Of a DNA stretch of 64,000 bases, positions 44,001 to 52,172 are shown one piece after another (within the stretch, counting starts at the first letter, position 1; each line of letters opens with the position of its first letter). The notes below the pieces were generated by a model. That model did not search any database. It was not told the DNA's origin and saw only the letters and a program-made list of their open reading frames with translations. The position numbers were made by a program, and so were the translations under genes. The stretch comes from Methanoculleus taiwanensis (GTDB taxonomy: Archaea > Halobacteriota > Methanomicrobia > Methanomicrobiales > Methanoculleaceae). The DNA lies in assembly GCF_004102725.1 (NCBI RefSeq), contig NZ_LHQS01000001.1, positions 289,304 to 353,303 of the forward strand, in the 5' to 3' direction.

Positions 44001-46872
44001 GTATAGCCTCCGCGACATGTCCGTGCTGTTCCGGATCCGCCCAGAATCGGGATGTCGGGCTCCCGATCATCTCCTCGGCCGTAGAGTAGCCCAGCATATC
44101 TCTGGTCGCCCGGTTCACGTAGGTGACGTTTCCTGCAAGGTCGGCAAGCGTGATGGCATTCAGAGAGGATTCCATCGCCATATCCTTGATCCGGAGTTCT
44201 TCCTCAGCTCGTTGCTGCTTCGTGATGTCGCGAATGACGCCGAGTCTTCCGGTGACCTCCCCGTCCTCGCCCTTCAGGGTGCTCACCGTGGCATCTACAT
44301 AGACCGCCTCGCCGTTCCTCCTCCGGTGAATATTCACCCCGCGCCAGAAACCGGTATTCTTCAGGGACTCCCAAGCTGTCGTTTCGTCGTCGGGGGAGAG
44401 CCATTCGTAGGTGACGACCTCATGATGATCCTTCCCGAGAGCCTCGACAGCAGGAATGCCGTAGAGGTCTTCTGCCGCAGTATTGAAGCAGGTGATCCGT
44501 CCGTCGGTGTCGATCGCCACCACTGCATCCCCCATCTGCGAGAGGACCTTGGCCTGAAAACGGAGTTGCTCTTCTTTTTTTCTCCGCCCGGTAATATCAC
44601 GGGCTATGGAGAGCACCTGGTCGACCGCTCCGTCCGGGGCAAAGACCGGGATGGACTGTGAATCGTAGTAGTGCATCTCACCGTCCCGCGGGTAGGTGAG
44701 CTCCCGGGTGTGCGGTCTCCCCGACGCGATCACCTCCTCGATGATCCGAAGTCTCTCGGAACTCTTAGCCGGGGGAAAGATCTCTCTGATATTCTTTCCG
44801 ATCAGATCGTCCTGACTCCTCCCGAGCCCTTCCGCGCCCCGCTCGTTGAGATAGAGCAGCGTCCCGTTCCGGTGCGTCAACGAGATTATATCGGGCGACG
44901 CCTCCGCAAGCGTCCGGTATCGTCTCTCACTCTCTTTGAGAGCCGACTCCGCCCTTTTGCGCTCGGTGATATCCCGGCCGACCGCCTGCACGCCGATGAG
45001 CGTTCCATCCTGCATGATCGGGGTCTCGGAAAGATCGATTACGGCAACTGTCCCGTCTTTACGCCGGAATTCGATCTCGGCACTTACAATACTCCGACCC
45101 TTCTTGACCGCATCGGCGCACCGCTGCCAGGCGGGGAGGCTTGAAGGCATGACATAGTCACGGCACTGGGTTCCGATGATCTCTTCGGGCGTGTAGCCGA
45201 GGATCCTCTCCACCGCCGGGGAGATGTACGTCACGCCTTCACTCCGGTAGCAGGTATAGATCATATCGGAGCTGCGCTGGGCAATTCCCCTGAATTTCTC
45301 TTCGCTTTCTCTGAGAGCGATCTCCATCCGTTTCCGTTCGGTGACGTCGGCGCAGGATGCCATAAGGCACATTGTCTCTCCCGTCTCGTCGACGGCAACG
45401 CTGGCGGAGGTCTGCACGTCAAAGAGCGCCCCGTTCTTTTTTCTGGCGGTCAGTTCGCCGCACCAGGCATGGTCTCTCTGGATCGTTTCGATGACGTCTC
45501 TGACCCGGTCTTCGTCCTGCCAGAACGCCGTTATCGGTCTGCCCCGGATCTCGTCGAGGTCGTGGTAACCCCACATATCGAGCGCGGATCGATTCGCATA
45601 TATCAGGTTCCCGCGGCTATCGGCAATAGCAATGGCATCAAGTGCCGTAGCGATCGCTTTATCCCGGATCAGGAGTTCCTCCTCTGCGCGTTTGCGCTGC
45701 GTGATATCACGGCTGATTCCCATCAGGCACCGGATAGCCCCGTCCCGTCCCGGCACCGGGATCAACCGGGTATCGATCCATATTTCGCCGCCGGGCAGGG
45801 GCAGTCTGGTCTCGTCGGTTGCCGGCACACCGGATACCGCCGCGCGCTCCACGTTCCGCACCCACGGTTCGGCCACCTCCGGAGAGAAGATCTCGCGGAT
45901 ATGTTTCCCGATAAGACTGGCGGGTTCGGTCTGCAGCCATGCCGCTCCGCACCCGTTAACATACAGGAGATTCCCCTCCGTCGTGATCAGGAAGACGGCA
46001 TCGTGCGCCGATTCCGAGAGTGTCCGGTAGAGGCGTTCACTCTCTGAAAGCGCCTCCGTCATCCGTTTTTGCGGCGTAATGTCGATGCATGAGGAGAGAA
46101 CGCAGAGCGGATTACCGGCTTCATCCGTTACTTTGTGTGCGGTGAACTGAATCTCCATCGGTTCCCCGTTCTTTGTTCTGCCCTGCAGTTCTCCGAACCA
46201 TTCGCCGTCGGTCTGCAGCTTCCGGATCGCCTCGGCCGTCCGCTCAGCATCAGACCAGTACTGCTCTCCACGGGTCCCGATGATCTCCCCGGCATCGGTG
46301 TATCCTCCCATCTCAAGCAGTGCGCGGTTGACGTAGACGATCCTGCCTGCGAGGTCGGTGATGACGATACCGCTCTTTGCCTTACTCATCGCCGTTTCAA
46401 GGATGCGCAGGTAGTCCTCGGTCTCTCTTCCGTCCGCGCCCCCCGTCCCGACGCCGGGGATCTGGACAGTTCGCTCGTCTTCATCGTCTTCGCAGGGCCG
46501 GAACCGTATGAGCCGGTGCACCTGTCTGGGGACGGTTTCAACCGTCTTTCCTGAAAAGGAGTAGCATCGCCCCTTCTCCGGCGAGCCCGTCCGGAAGGTG
46601 CCGTAAAACGTCTCGCTTCCTTCCTGCAGCCGTTCCGTCACGGTTGCAGCCCATCCTCCGTGTCCTGGCTGGTCGGATCTCCGGGAAGGCGAGAGCGATG
46701 GAAGGTGCGTCCCGATGAGCTCTTCTCTCCGGGTTCCTGCAATCTCCTCCATGGCGGCATTCATCCAGACGATCCCCATAGATTCGTCTACGAGAAGGAG
46801 TGCGCCGGCGTCCAGTGCCTCGAGCAGTGTGAACGCAGGATTGAGGAGTTCACGGGTGTCGAACCGGTGCAT
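41050..46872 (-). CDS. Giant hybrid-sensing histidine kinase: 11 PAS, 2 GAF, HisKA-like, HATPase
   Basis: This 1940-residue, apparently soluble protein has about eleven PAS domains at roughly 20-110, 155-280, 285-400, 405-525, 530-650, 655-775, 785-905, 910-1035, 1040-1160, 1165-1285 and 1290-1405. GAF domains follow at about 1420-1560 and 1575-1715, then a phosphoacceptor helix with LTHDIRNAENV (about 1738) and an HATPase (N box NLIGNAVKFGG; G1 DTGPGIP; G2 GRGEGLGLFIV). PAS9 carries the cysteine cluster RCYE then PCECCP. No receiver domain is attached. It presumably integrates several redox or ligand signals. No response regulator is adjacent. Confidence 0.93.
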   Translation of the reverse strand: MHRFDTRELLNPAFTLLEALDAGALLLVDESMGIVWMNAAMEEIAGTRREELIGTHLPSLSPSRRSDQPGHGGWAATVTERLQEGSETFYGTFRTGSPEKGRCYSFSGKTVETVPRQVHRLIRFRPCEDDEDERTVQIPGVGTGGADGRETEDYLRILETAMSKAKSGIVITDLAGRIVYVNRALLEMGGYTDAGEIIGTRGEQYWSDAERTAEAIRKLQTDGEWFGELQGRTKNGEPMEIQFTAHKVTDEAGNPLCVLSSCIDITPQKRMTEALSESERLYRTLSESAHDAVFLITTEGNLLYVNGCGAAWLQTEPASLIGKHIREIFSPEVAEPWVRNVERAAVSGVPATDETRLPLPGGEIWIDTRLIPVPGRDGAIRCLMGISRDITQRKRAEEELLIRDKAIATALDAIAIADSRGNLIYANRSALDMWGYHDLDEIRGRPITAFWQDEDRVRDVIETIQRDHAWCGELTARKKNGALFDVQTSASVAVDETGETMCLMASCADVTERKRMEIALRESEEKFRGIAQRSSDMIYTCYRSEGVTYISPAVERILGYTPEEIIGTQCRDYVMPSSLPAWQRCADAVKKGRSIVSAEIEFRRKDGTVAVIDLSETPIMQDGTLIGVQAVGRDITERKRAESALKESERRYRTLAEASPDIISLTHRNGTLLYLNERGAEGLGRSQDDLIGKNIREIFPPAKSSERLRIIEEVIASGRPHTRELTYPRDGEMHYYDSQSIPVFAPDGAVDQVLSIARDITGRRKKEEQLRFQAKVLSQMGDAVVAIDTDGRITCFNTAAEDLYGIPAVEALGKDHHEVVTYEWLSPDDETTAWESLKNTGFWRGVNIHRRRNGEAVYVDATVSTLKGEDGEVTGRLGVIRDITKQQRAEEELRIKDMAMESSLNAITLADLAGNVTYVNRATRDMLGYSTAEEMIGSPTSRFWADPEQHGHVAEAIREHGSWAGELTAKRKDGSTFPMQISVTLVTDGLGRPLCLMGSGIDITEQKRAEEKLIRSEREKSLILDSTGEMFVYYDTNLSIRWANRAAAESVGMTVDELIGGRCYEIWHSRAEPCECCPVLEALAAKEPKAKEITTPDGRFWRVRGQPVIDDAGELIGIIEFGTEITGQKRMEEALLAAISYTRSLIEASLDPLVTIAPDGRITDVNSATETATGYTREELIGTDFSDYFTDPERARAGYRRVFEAGEVRDYPLEIRHRGGRVTPVLYNASVYRDETGRVTGVFAAARDITDLKMAERVLRKQASLLDLTHDTILVRDLENRIVFWNRGAEEQYGWRRDEVLGRDCHLLLKTVFPKPIKRIWNHLLLDGRWEGELVQTRRDGSTLVTASRWALVRNQDGRPETILETNTDITERKRAEDTVKTRAAQQAAIAALGQYALAGNDLAMLLNETVRTVTDVLGADYCKVLRLLPGERDLLLAAGVGWKDGLVGHARVESEGSQAGYTLQTNRPVIVDDLRTETRFHGPPILHEHEILSGVSVVIYGRNEPYGILGVHSATPHRFGEEDAYFVQAVANVVSQGIERRQAEEELEKRNRHLSVLNRIIGITVESGDPDSLLEAVLRATIDLLHLNGGGIYRIDTENDRATLVYAQHLPEGFPHHRCIEDIQSEPYKTVLVRGIPLFFDALPLQYPGDPDETTYASASIPIVAHTRVLGALNIIGTAGQRFSEAERYILAQIGREIGIALERALLNRQLEAAHREANLYLDILTHDIRNAENVATLYTDLLSEMLDGKAADYAGKLRNTIRKSVDILVNVSTIRKIHEKSAPLAPLPLEQIIAAEREHFPEISVTVTCPASCTVLADDLLPEVFTNLIGNAVKFGGSDVLITITVEERGNEVVVAIADTGPGIPDETKEEVFRRFERGKQKGRGEGLGLFIVRMLIERYGGRVWIEDRVSDHPEEGSVFLFTLRRAPSTGGSDAEKR

Positions 46873-47010
46873 GCCGTCACCATATTCAGGATATCAGTTC
46901 GGAAGATCCTGAATAACAGGGGGAATGCAATAGATCTATATAAAATATGTGTATCGGTGCCGGGTGCGGTTTTCCTGCGCCGTTCTTTTTTCAGGCCATG
47001 CAGACAGGGC

Positions 47011-47646
47011 TCAGGCAGAATCCCGCTTTTCCTGTGCGACCTCCTTCTGCAAGAGATGCTCCAGCACACCGACGACCTCTTTTCCCTTCTCCCGCGCCTC
47101 GGCAAGTGCCGTCGGGTGACCGTGGATGCCTCCGTAGCGATCCATATCGTTTGCGATGATATTATCGTAGTATTCAAACCCGGTGGTGTTGAAGAAGGCG
47201 GTGATCGCCGGGAAGGCGGCATCGAAGACGGTATCCCACCCAAGTCCCGCCGTTGAGAGAAAGACACCTTTATGCCGCATGATATGGTTATGGGAGAAAT
47301 ACAGATCCTTTATCATGAACTTGCGCGCCCAGAGGTACTGCGCCCGGTCGATCACCCCTTTGAGTTCGGCCGTAATCCCCATCGAATAGATTGGGGAGGC
47401 GACGGCCAGGCAGTCGGCGCCGAGGATCTTTTCAAAGAGGCCTTCGAGTTCGTCGTGGACGATGCACGCCCCGGTGCGGTGGCAGGCGTTGCAGCCTTTG
47501 CAGGGGGTATAGTCGAGATTCTTCAGCACCACCTTCTCGATCTCTGCACCGGCACGCTCCGCTCCCTCCAGGAATCCATCGAGGAGCGTTTCTGTATTGC
47601 CGTGCCGGTGAGGGCTTCCCGATACGCCGAGCACCGAGATCGTCAT
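47011..47646 (-). CDS. Iron-sulfur flavoprotein (flavodoxin-fold, FMN reductase type)
   Basis: This 211-residue protein has the FMN-phosphate loop SGSPHRHGNTETLL (about 10-23), followed by the compact cysteine motif CKGCNACHRTGAC (about 49-61) that ligates a [4Fe-4S] cluster in archaeal iron-sulfur flavoproteins. The family reduces O2 and H2O2 or shuttles electrons from ferredoxin. It overlaps the next paralogue by ATGA, so the two are coupled. Confidence 0.9.
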   Translation of the reverse strand: MTISVLGVSGSPHRHGNTETLLDGFLEGAERAGAEIEKVVLKNLDYTPCKGCNACHRTGACIVHDELEGLFEKILGADCLAVASPIYSMGITAELKGVIDRAQYLWARKFMIKDLYFSHNHIMRHKGVFLSTAGLGWDTVFDAAFPAITAFFNTTGFEYYDNIIANDMDRYGGIHGHPTALAEAREKGKEVVGVLEHLLQKEVAQEKRDSA

Positions 47647-48257
47647 TCCGCCTTCATCTCCCGGAGCCGCCGGACAATATCTTTACCGAGGCGGCCGGCG
47701 TCTTCCCGTGCGGTGGGGTGCCCCTCAATAGCGCCCTTCTCATCGACGTTATTGACCATCAGATACTCAATGTCTCTGTTCCTGACCTCGATGACGTTGA
47801 AGAAGCACTTTACCGACGGGATTGCCGCATCGAAGACGTAATCCCAGTCCTGCCCAGCGGTTGAAAGGAATATCCCGATACGCTTTCCTTTCTTCTCCGG
47901 TGGAACAATGGGGAGTTTCAGGACGTACTTCCGCGACCGAAAGACCTGCGTCCTGTCGATGAGTGCCTTCGCCTGGGAGGCGAGACCCATGCAGTAGATG
48001 GGGGAAGCGAGGACGATTATGTCCGCCTCGATGATCCTGTCATGGATGACGTCCATATAATCACGCTGGACGCATTTATTGAGCCTCTCGCAGGCATTAC
48101 AACCGTGGCACGGGTTCAGGTCGACATCGGTGAGTGCGATCTTGTCGATCTCCACGTCTTCCTCTGCGCCCATCGACTCAAGCACCCAGTCAAGGAGGGT
48201 CTCCGAGTTGCCGTGGCGCCGGGGGCTTGTGGCGAAGGCAAGCACCTTGATCTGCAT
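47643..48257 (-). CDS. Iron-sulfur flavoprotein paralogue
   Basis: This 204-residue protein is homologous to the downstream gene: FATSPRRHGNSETLLD for FMN binding and CHGCNACERLNKC (about 51-63) for the [4Fe-4S] cluster. The two genes overlap by four bases and may form a heteromer. A peroxiredoxin gene lies just upstream, which supports a role in oxygen detoxification. Confidence 0.9.
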   Translation of the reverse strand: MQIKVLAFATSPRRHGNSETLLDWVLESMGAEEDVEIDKIALTDVDLNPCHGCNACERLNKCVQRDYMDVIHDRIIEADIIVLASPIYCMGLASQAKALIDRTQVFRSRKYVLKLPIVPPEKKGKRIGIFLSTAGQDWDYVFDAAIPSVKCFFNVIEVRNRDIEYLMVNNVDEKGAIEGHPTAREDAGRLGKDIVRRLREMKAE

Positions 48258-48346
48258 ACTGAATGAATGCTCCGCAGACGAGAAAAAGCAAGCGGCACAG
48301 TGACCTTCTGTTCGTCATCGAAATACCCGCGAAAAGAGGTGGAATG

Positions 48347-48994
48347 TTAGATCTCTTTGAAGCAGAGATACCAGTCCCTGCATTCGTATCCCTCTTTCAC
48401 CCGCCGTTCCACCTCTTCGGATGTCTTCGGCGGCGGAACGATAACCTTGTCACCCGGCTGCCAGTTTGCGGGAGTGGCGACGCTGTGCTTGTCTGAGACC
48501 TGGAGCGCCTTGATAAGCCGGATGATCTCGGGCATGTACCGGCCGTTGCTCATCGGGTAGTAGAGCATCGCCCGCATGACACCGCGGTCGTCGATGATAA
48601 AGACCGTCCGGATGGTGGCGGTTGTGCCCTGTGCCGGATGGATCATACCGTAGCGCCGGGCTACGTTCATATCCAGGTCTGCGATGATCGGGAACGGGAT
48701 CTCAACGCCCATCTTCTCTTTGATGTTCCTGACCCATGCAAGGTGTGAGTGGACGCTATCAATGGAAAGACCGATGAGCTGCACGTTGAGGCCTGCAAGT
48801 TCTTCGGCGATCCCGGCGAACGCCATGAACTCCGTCGTGCAGACCGGGGTGAAATCCGCCGGATGCGAGAAGAGGACCACCCACTGACCCCGGAACGTGG
48901 AGAGCTTCACCTGTCCGTGTGTGGTCACGGCTTCAAAGTCCGGCGCTTCCTCGCCGATCGACGGCAATCTCTGGTGAACTTCGGACTGCTCCAT
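48347..48994 (-). CDS. Peroxiredoxin (Prx6/archaeal type)
   Basis: This 215-residue protein reduces peroxides. The peroxidatic cysteine is C52 in HPADFTPVCTTEF, and the C-terminal extension carries further cysteines in YECRDWYLCFKE. These match the Aeropyrum/Prx6-like archaeal group, which uses C-terminal resolving cysteines. It is the central gene of the redox neighbourhood. Confidence 0.94.
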   Translation of the reverse strand: MEQSEVHQRLPSIGEEAPDFEAVTTHGQVKLSTFRGQWVVLFSHPADFTPVCTTEFMAFAGIAEELAGLNVQLIGLSIDSVHSHLAWVRNIKEKMGVEIPFPIIADLDMNVARRYGMIHPAQGTTATIRTVFIIDDRGVMRAMLYYPMSNGRYMPEIIRLIKALQVSDKHSVATPANWQPGDKVIVPPPKTSEEVERRVKEGYECRDWYLCFKEI

Positions 48995-49014
48995 ACTGCT
49001 TGACTCTGTTTCCC

Positions 49015-49356
49015 TTACTTTATGTAATCTTCGAGAGCCGTTTTGCCGTAGACGTATGCCGGCATTCCGGCCAGCAGGAACGCGACCCGCAGCCCCTCTT
49101 CGATCTCTTCCTTTTTCACGCCGAGATTCTGGGCGCCGGCCATCTGTGCCCTAACGGCATGCCGGTCGCGGAGGGCGGCGGCGATAGCGATTGCGATGAT
49201 CTTCTTCGTCTGCCGGGAGAGGGCGCCGTCATCCCAGATCATCTGATCGAGACCCATCACTTTTCCGTAGAGTTCCGGGTTCATCTCCTTGAGGTCTTTG
49301 AAGATTACAGGGACTTTCCCGATCTTCTCTTCAAGACTCTTGAGGTTCTCTTCCAT
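49015..49356 (-). CDS. AhpD/carboxymuconolactone decarboxylase-fold protein lacking the CxxC
   Basis: This 113-residue helical protein has the CMD/AhpD fold: LSRQTKKIIAIAIAAAL, then GAQNLGVKKEEIEEGLRVAFLLAG. Where AhpD proteins carry CxxC with a nearby His, this one has RDRHAVRAQ, so thiol chemistry is absent. It may be structural, or use a different reaction. It is in line with the peroxiredoxin and desulforedoxin genes. Confidence 0.85.
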   Translation of the reverse strand: MEENLKSLEEKIGKVPVIFKDLKEMNPELYGKVMGLDQMIWDDGALSRQTKKIIAIAIAAALRDRHAVRAQMAGAQNLGVKKEEIEEGLRVAFLLAGMPAYVYGKTALEDYIK

Positions 49357-49362
49357 CTTTGT

Positions 49363-49488
49363 TCACTCCTGAAGCACCATCGGCTCGCCGCAACAGACGA
49401 GCTCTCCGCCGCCGACTTCCTTCACTTCGACAACGTTTCCGCAGATCTCACAGAGGTAGACCTGCCCTACAGCAGATACATTCACCAT
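49363..49488 (-). CDS. Desulforedoxin-like small iron protein
   Basis: This 41-residue product starts at ATG 49488, 6 nt after GAGGTG. The spacing of cysteines, VYLCEICGN then ELVCCGEPM, is that of desulforedoxin and the N-terminal domain of desulfoferrodoxin, which bind a rubredoxin-like Fe(Cys)4 centre. The catalytic superoxide-reductase domain is missing, so it probably transfers electrons. It ends 7 bp before the AhpD-fold gene starts. Confidence 0.82.
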   Translation of the reverse strand: MVNVSAVGQVYLCEICGNVVEVKEVGGGELVCCGEPMVLQE

Positions 49489-49553
49489 TTCTTTCACCTC
49501 GCTATTACGCGGGGACAGACCCGCCGCGTACGCTGGCGGGTGTTTGTCCGGGG

Positions 49554-49793
49554 TTACTTCTTATATTTTTTCCTCTCGGGAGGGTGTGCCACATCCTCAA
49601 CGGTCTTGATATCTGGCCTGATGTGCGTCATCGGGAAGCAGTTATAGGTCTCACAGGCGCAGGTCGGGCACCTGACGAGGTCTTCATCGACTTTATCGAG
49701 GCGGATTTCCCTGCCGCAGTCGACGCAGATGTATCGTCCCGGGCCGGGCTTTTCTCCCGCTTTCGTCTGTTTCGTTGCTTCTGTCTCCGTCAC
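49554..49793 (-). CDS. Zinc-ribbon/rubredoxin-like small protein
   Basis: This 79-residue protein has a lysine-rich N-terminus. Two pairs of cysteines, YICVDCGRE (about 21-29) and [13 protein letters not shown] (about 40-52), are typical of a rubredoxin-like or zinc-ribbon domain. It is likely cotranscribed with the desulforedoxin gene. Whether it binds Fe or Zn cannot be told. Confidence 0.75.
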   Translation of the reverse strand: MTETEATKQTKAGEKPGPGRYICVDCGREIRLDKVDEDLVRCPTCACETYNCFPMTHIRPDIKTVEDVAHPPERKKYKK

Positions 49794-49930
49794 TCGGACT
49801 CACCGAACCGAAGATGGCGTCTCATTGCATTTATCTGTTGCGGCGCACGGCTCTTCGGTCTCCCTACCGCTCTACGGTTAATCGGAATGACCCGAATGCT
49901 ATTAATAGGGCGTCGGCCGATTCCGTAGTT

Positions 49931-50539
49931 ATGCCGCGAAAGATCATTGCACTCCTCGGGAGTCCTCGCATGGGGGGAAATACAGGAAAACTACTCGAGC
50001 AGGCGATCAAGGGTGCGGAGGACGCGGGGTGCGAGGTCGAGAAGATTCCGGTCTTTCACCTGCAGTTCAAACCCTGTATGGAGATATTCTACTGCATGGA
50101 GCATGAAGACTGCAAAATCAAGGACGATATGACTGGGATGTACCAGAAGTTCCGGGATATGGACAGCCTGATCGTCGCCGCCCCGGTCATGACGATGGGC
50201 ATCCCCGGCAAACTGAAGATGTTCATGGACCGGTTCCAGGTCTTCTACATGGCGAAGTACTTCCGGAACGAATCGTTCATACCGCTGGAGCGTCGGAAAG
50301 AGCGAAGGATGCTCTTTATCTCTATCTCCGGCATGGCCCTTCCGGATGTCTTTGAGGGGGCGAAGATCACGGCAAAGGCATTCGGTGAGATCATCGACTG
50401 TCCGTACTGGGATGAGGTGCTGCAGAACGACATGGACACCATCAGGGATATCACAACGAAACCCGACGTGATGGAGGCGGCATACCGGAAGGGCTACGAA
50501 CTCGGCAGGAGGCTGGTCTCGGCAGAGAAGAGCTCCTGA
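49931..50539 (+). CDS. Flavodoxin-fold FMN reductase-like protein
   Basis: This 202-residue protein has the FMN loop LLGSPRMGGNTGKLL (about 8-22), but a divergent cysteine segment (KPCMEIFYCMEHEDC, spacing C-x5-C-x5-C) in place of the compact Fe-S motif. Cluster binding is therefore uncertain. A TATA-like CTATTAATA lies about 30 bp upstream of ATG 49931. The neighbouring genes suggest a redox role. Confidence 0.85.
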   Translation: MPRKIIALLGSPRMGGNTGKLLEQAIKGAEDAGCEVEKIPVFHLQFKPCMEIFYCMEHEDCKIKDDMTGMYQKFRDMDSLIVAAPVMTMGIPGKLKMFMDRFQVFYMAKYFRNESFIPLERRKERRMLFISISGMALPDVFEGAKITAKAFGEIIDCPYWDEVLQNDMDTIRDITTKPDVMEAAYRKGYELGRRLVSAEKSS

Positions 50540-50566
50540 CGATACCCGGCGGGCAGGCGCTGCCCG

Positions 50567-51445
50567 CTACTCCTGCACCTCCGGTTCGATATGCACGACG
50601 ACTTCTCTGAGTCCGGAGATCTCCTCCTTCAGCCGCTCTTCGACCTCGACGGACAGGTCGTGGGCACGGTCGACAGTGATCTCCGGTCTGACCGTGATGT
50701 GGATATCGGCAAAGAGCTCTCCCGGTTTGCCCCGGCACCGGAAGTTGTGGCAGCCCTGCACTCCCGGGATCGCCGTGACAATCCGGCGGACGTCATCCAT
50801 GTCGCAGGGGAGATTTGCCGAGTCCGAAAGGATCTCTGCGGCCTCGTAGAGGATCGTAAGACCCATCTTTGCGATCAGTATCCCGATACCGAAGGCGATG
50901 AGGGGATCGGCCACCTGGAATCCGAGCAGCACCGCACCGAACCCTGCGAGAACGGAGAGCGAGACGTAGACGTCGCTCTTTGTGTGGGTCGCGTCGGCGA
51001 TGAGGATCTCGCTCCCGTAAGCCTCTCCTCTGTGCCGTTCGTACCGGTAGACGATGATGTTTACGGCGATTGCTGCGACCATGACCCCGACCGTCACCGG
51101 AGTAATCTCCGGTGATGCCGGGTTCACCAGCCGCTCGTAGCCCTCGGATATAATCCAGTATGCCGTCAGGAGGAGCATGGCTCCGATGACGAGCGTCCCC
51201 AGTGTCTCGAATTTGCCGTGGCCGTAGTGGTGCTTTGCGTCGGGAGGGAGGGCGGCGATGGTGACGGCGATGAGCCCGACGATATTGGATGTCGAGTCGA
51301 AGGTGGAGTGGAGTGCGTCGGCTACCATGCTCACCGAGCCTGCGAGGAGCCCGAACGCCGCCTTGATCACGGCGACGAATATATTCAGGCCGAGTATGAA
51401 GAGGAGCGTCCGCTGCACCGGGGTGCTCTGCATGATCGGATACAA
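50567..51445 (-). CDS. Cation diffusion facilitator (CDF) transporter
   Basis: This 292-residue protein has six membrane helices. The metal-site motif ADALHSTFDSTSNIVG lies in helix 2 (about 41-56), a second HD-type pair in DATHTKSDVYVS in helix 5 (about 149-160), and a C-terminal cytoplasmic ferredoxin-like domain (about 210-285) with several His. It exports divalent metals such as Zn, Mn or Fe in exchange for protons. Location between redox genes is compatible with iron or manganese. Confidence 0.92.
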   Translation of the reverse strand: MYPIMQSTPVQRTLLFILGLNIFVAVIKAAFGLLAGSVSMVADALHSTFDSTSNIVGLIAVTIAALPPDAKHHYGHGKFETLGTLVIGAMLLLTAYWIISEGYERLVNPASPEITPVTVGVMVAAIAVNIIVYRYERHRGEAYGSEILIADATHTKSDVYVSLSVLAGFGAVLLGFQVADPLIAFGIGILIAKMGLTILYEAAEILSDSANLPCDMDDVRRIVTAIPGVQGCHNFRCRGKPGELFADIHITVRPEITVDRAHDLSVEVEERLKEEISGLREVVVHIEPEVQE

Positions 51446-51521
51446 CCTTCCTGCACCTTATGAGGGTTTCTGCACCGTGGCTGGCGGGGGTGGATTGGGT
51501 GCCGGGGGAGAAAGAGAAGCC

Positions 51522-51529
51522 TTTAATAC
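51522..51529 (+). promoter_or_regulatory. TATA box of the rubrerythrin gene
   Basis: TTTAATAC with a purine-rich element directly before it lies about 28 nt before ATG 51554, suggesting a leaderless transcript. Confidence 0.5.
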
Positions 51530-51553
51530 GGTTATCTCTGAAATGAGATTCTT

Positions 51554-52054
51554 ATGTCCACTGAAGAGAATGCAGAGAACGCCTATGCAGGTGAGTCGCA
51601 GGCTAACCGGAAGTACTCAGCATTTGCGGAGAAGGCCGACGCGGAAGGCTATCCGAATATTGCAAAGCTCTACCGTGCGGCATCCGAAGCGGAGGCCATC
51701 CATGCAAAACGTCTGCTCTTCATCTTAAACCAGGTCGGTAAGACCGAGGAGAACTTAAAGAAGAGCATCGAGGGTGAGAACTACGAGTTCACCACGATGT
51801 ACCCGGAGTTCGTCGCAGAGGCGAAAGAGGAGCGGAAGAACGAGGCGGCGCTCGTCTTCACCCATGCCATGCGAGCCGAAGAGGTGCATGCAAACCTGTA
51901 TCTCCAGGCTCTCGAGAGCGTCAGGAGCGGTGGCGACCTCGAGGTGGATGCTGTCTACCTCTGTCCGGTCTGCGGCAACATCGAGTTCGGTTCGGCACCC
52001 GAGAAGTGCCCGATCTGCGGCGTACCGCAGCGCATGTTCCGCGAAATAAAGTAA
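51554..52054 (+). CDS. rbr: Rubrerythrin
   Basis: This 166-residue peroxide-scavenging diiron protein has an N-terminal four-helix bundle with Glu/His ligands (AGESQANRKYSAFAEKA; EAEAIHAKRLL; EERKNEAALVF; AMRAEEVHANLY). A C-terminal rubredoxin-like domain follows (LCPVCGNIEF and KCPICGVPQ). Rubrerythrin reduces H2O2 to water with electrons from rubredoxin-type proteins. It has its own promoter, and a T-run follows the stop. Confidence 0.95.
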   Translation: MSTEENAENAYAGESQANRKYSAFAEKADAEGYPNIAKLYRAASEAEAIHAKRLLFILNQVGKTEENLKKSIEGENYEFTTMYPEFVAEAKEERKNEAALVFTHAMRAEEVHANLYLQALESVRSGGDLEVDAVYLCPVCGNIEFGSAPEKCPICGVPQRMFREIK

Positions 52055-52140
52055 CCTCATCTCATTTTTCAGGTGCAGGGCTGGAACCTGCCTTCGGGAA
52101 GCACCGAACCCGGAAACGGGGTATGGAACAGTTCGACATC

Positions 52141-52148
52141 ATTAAATA
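52141..52148 (+). promoter_or_regulatory. TATA box of the thioredoxin reductase gene
   Basis: ATTAAATA lies about 28 nt upstream of ATG 52173, the position expected for a leaderless archaeal mRNA. Confidence 0.45.
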
Positions 52149-52172
52149 GGGGCCTTGTGATAGATCCGAACC

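Noticed and set aside
43669..44661. 330-codon open frame on the plus strand
   Set aside because: Antisense to the giant histidine kinase; no domain recognised.
41050..46872. Repeated PAS coding stretches as a DNA repeat or recombination hotspot
   Set aside because: The similarity is at protein level between diverged domains. No exact direct DNA repeats were noticed.
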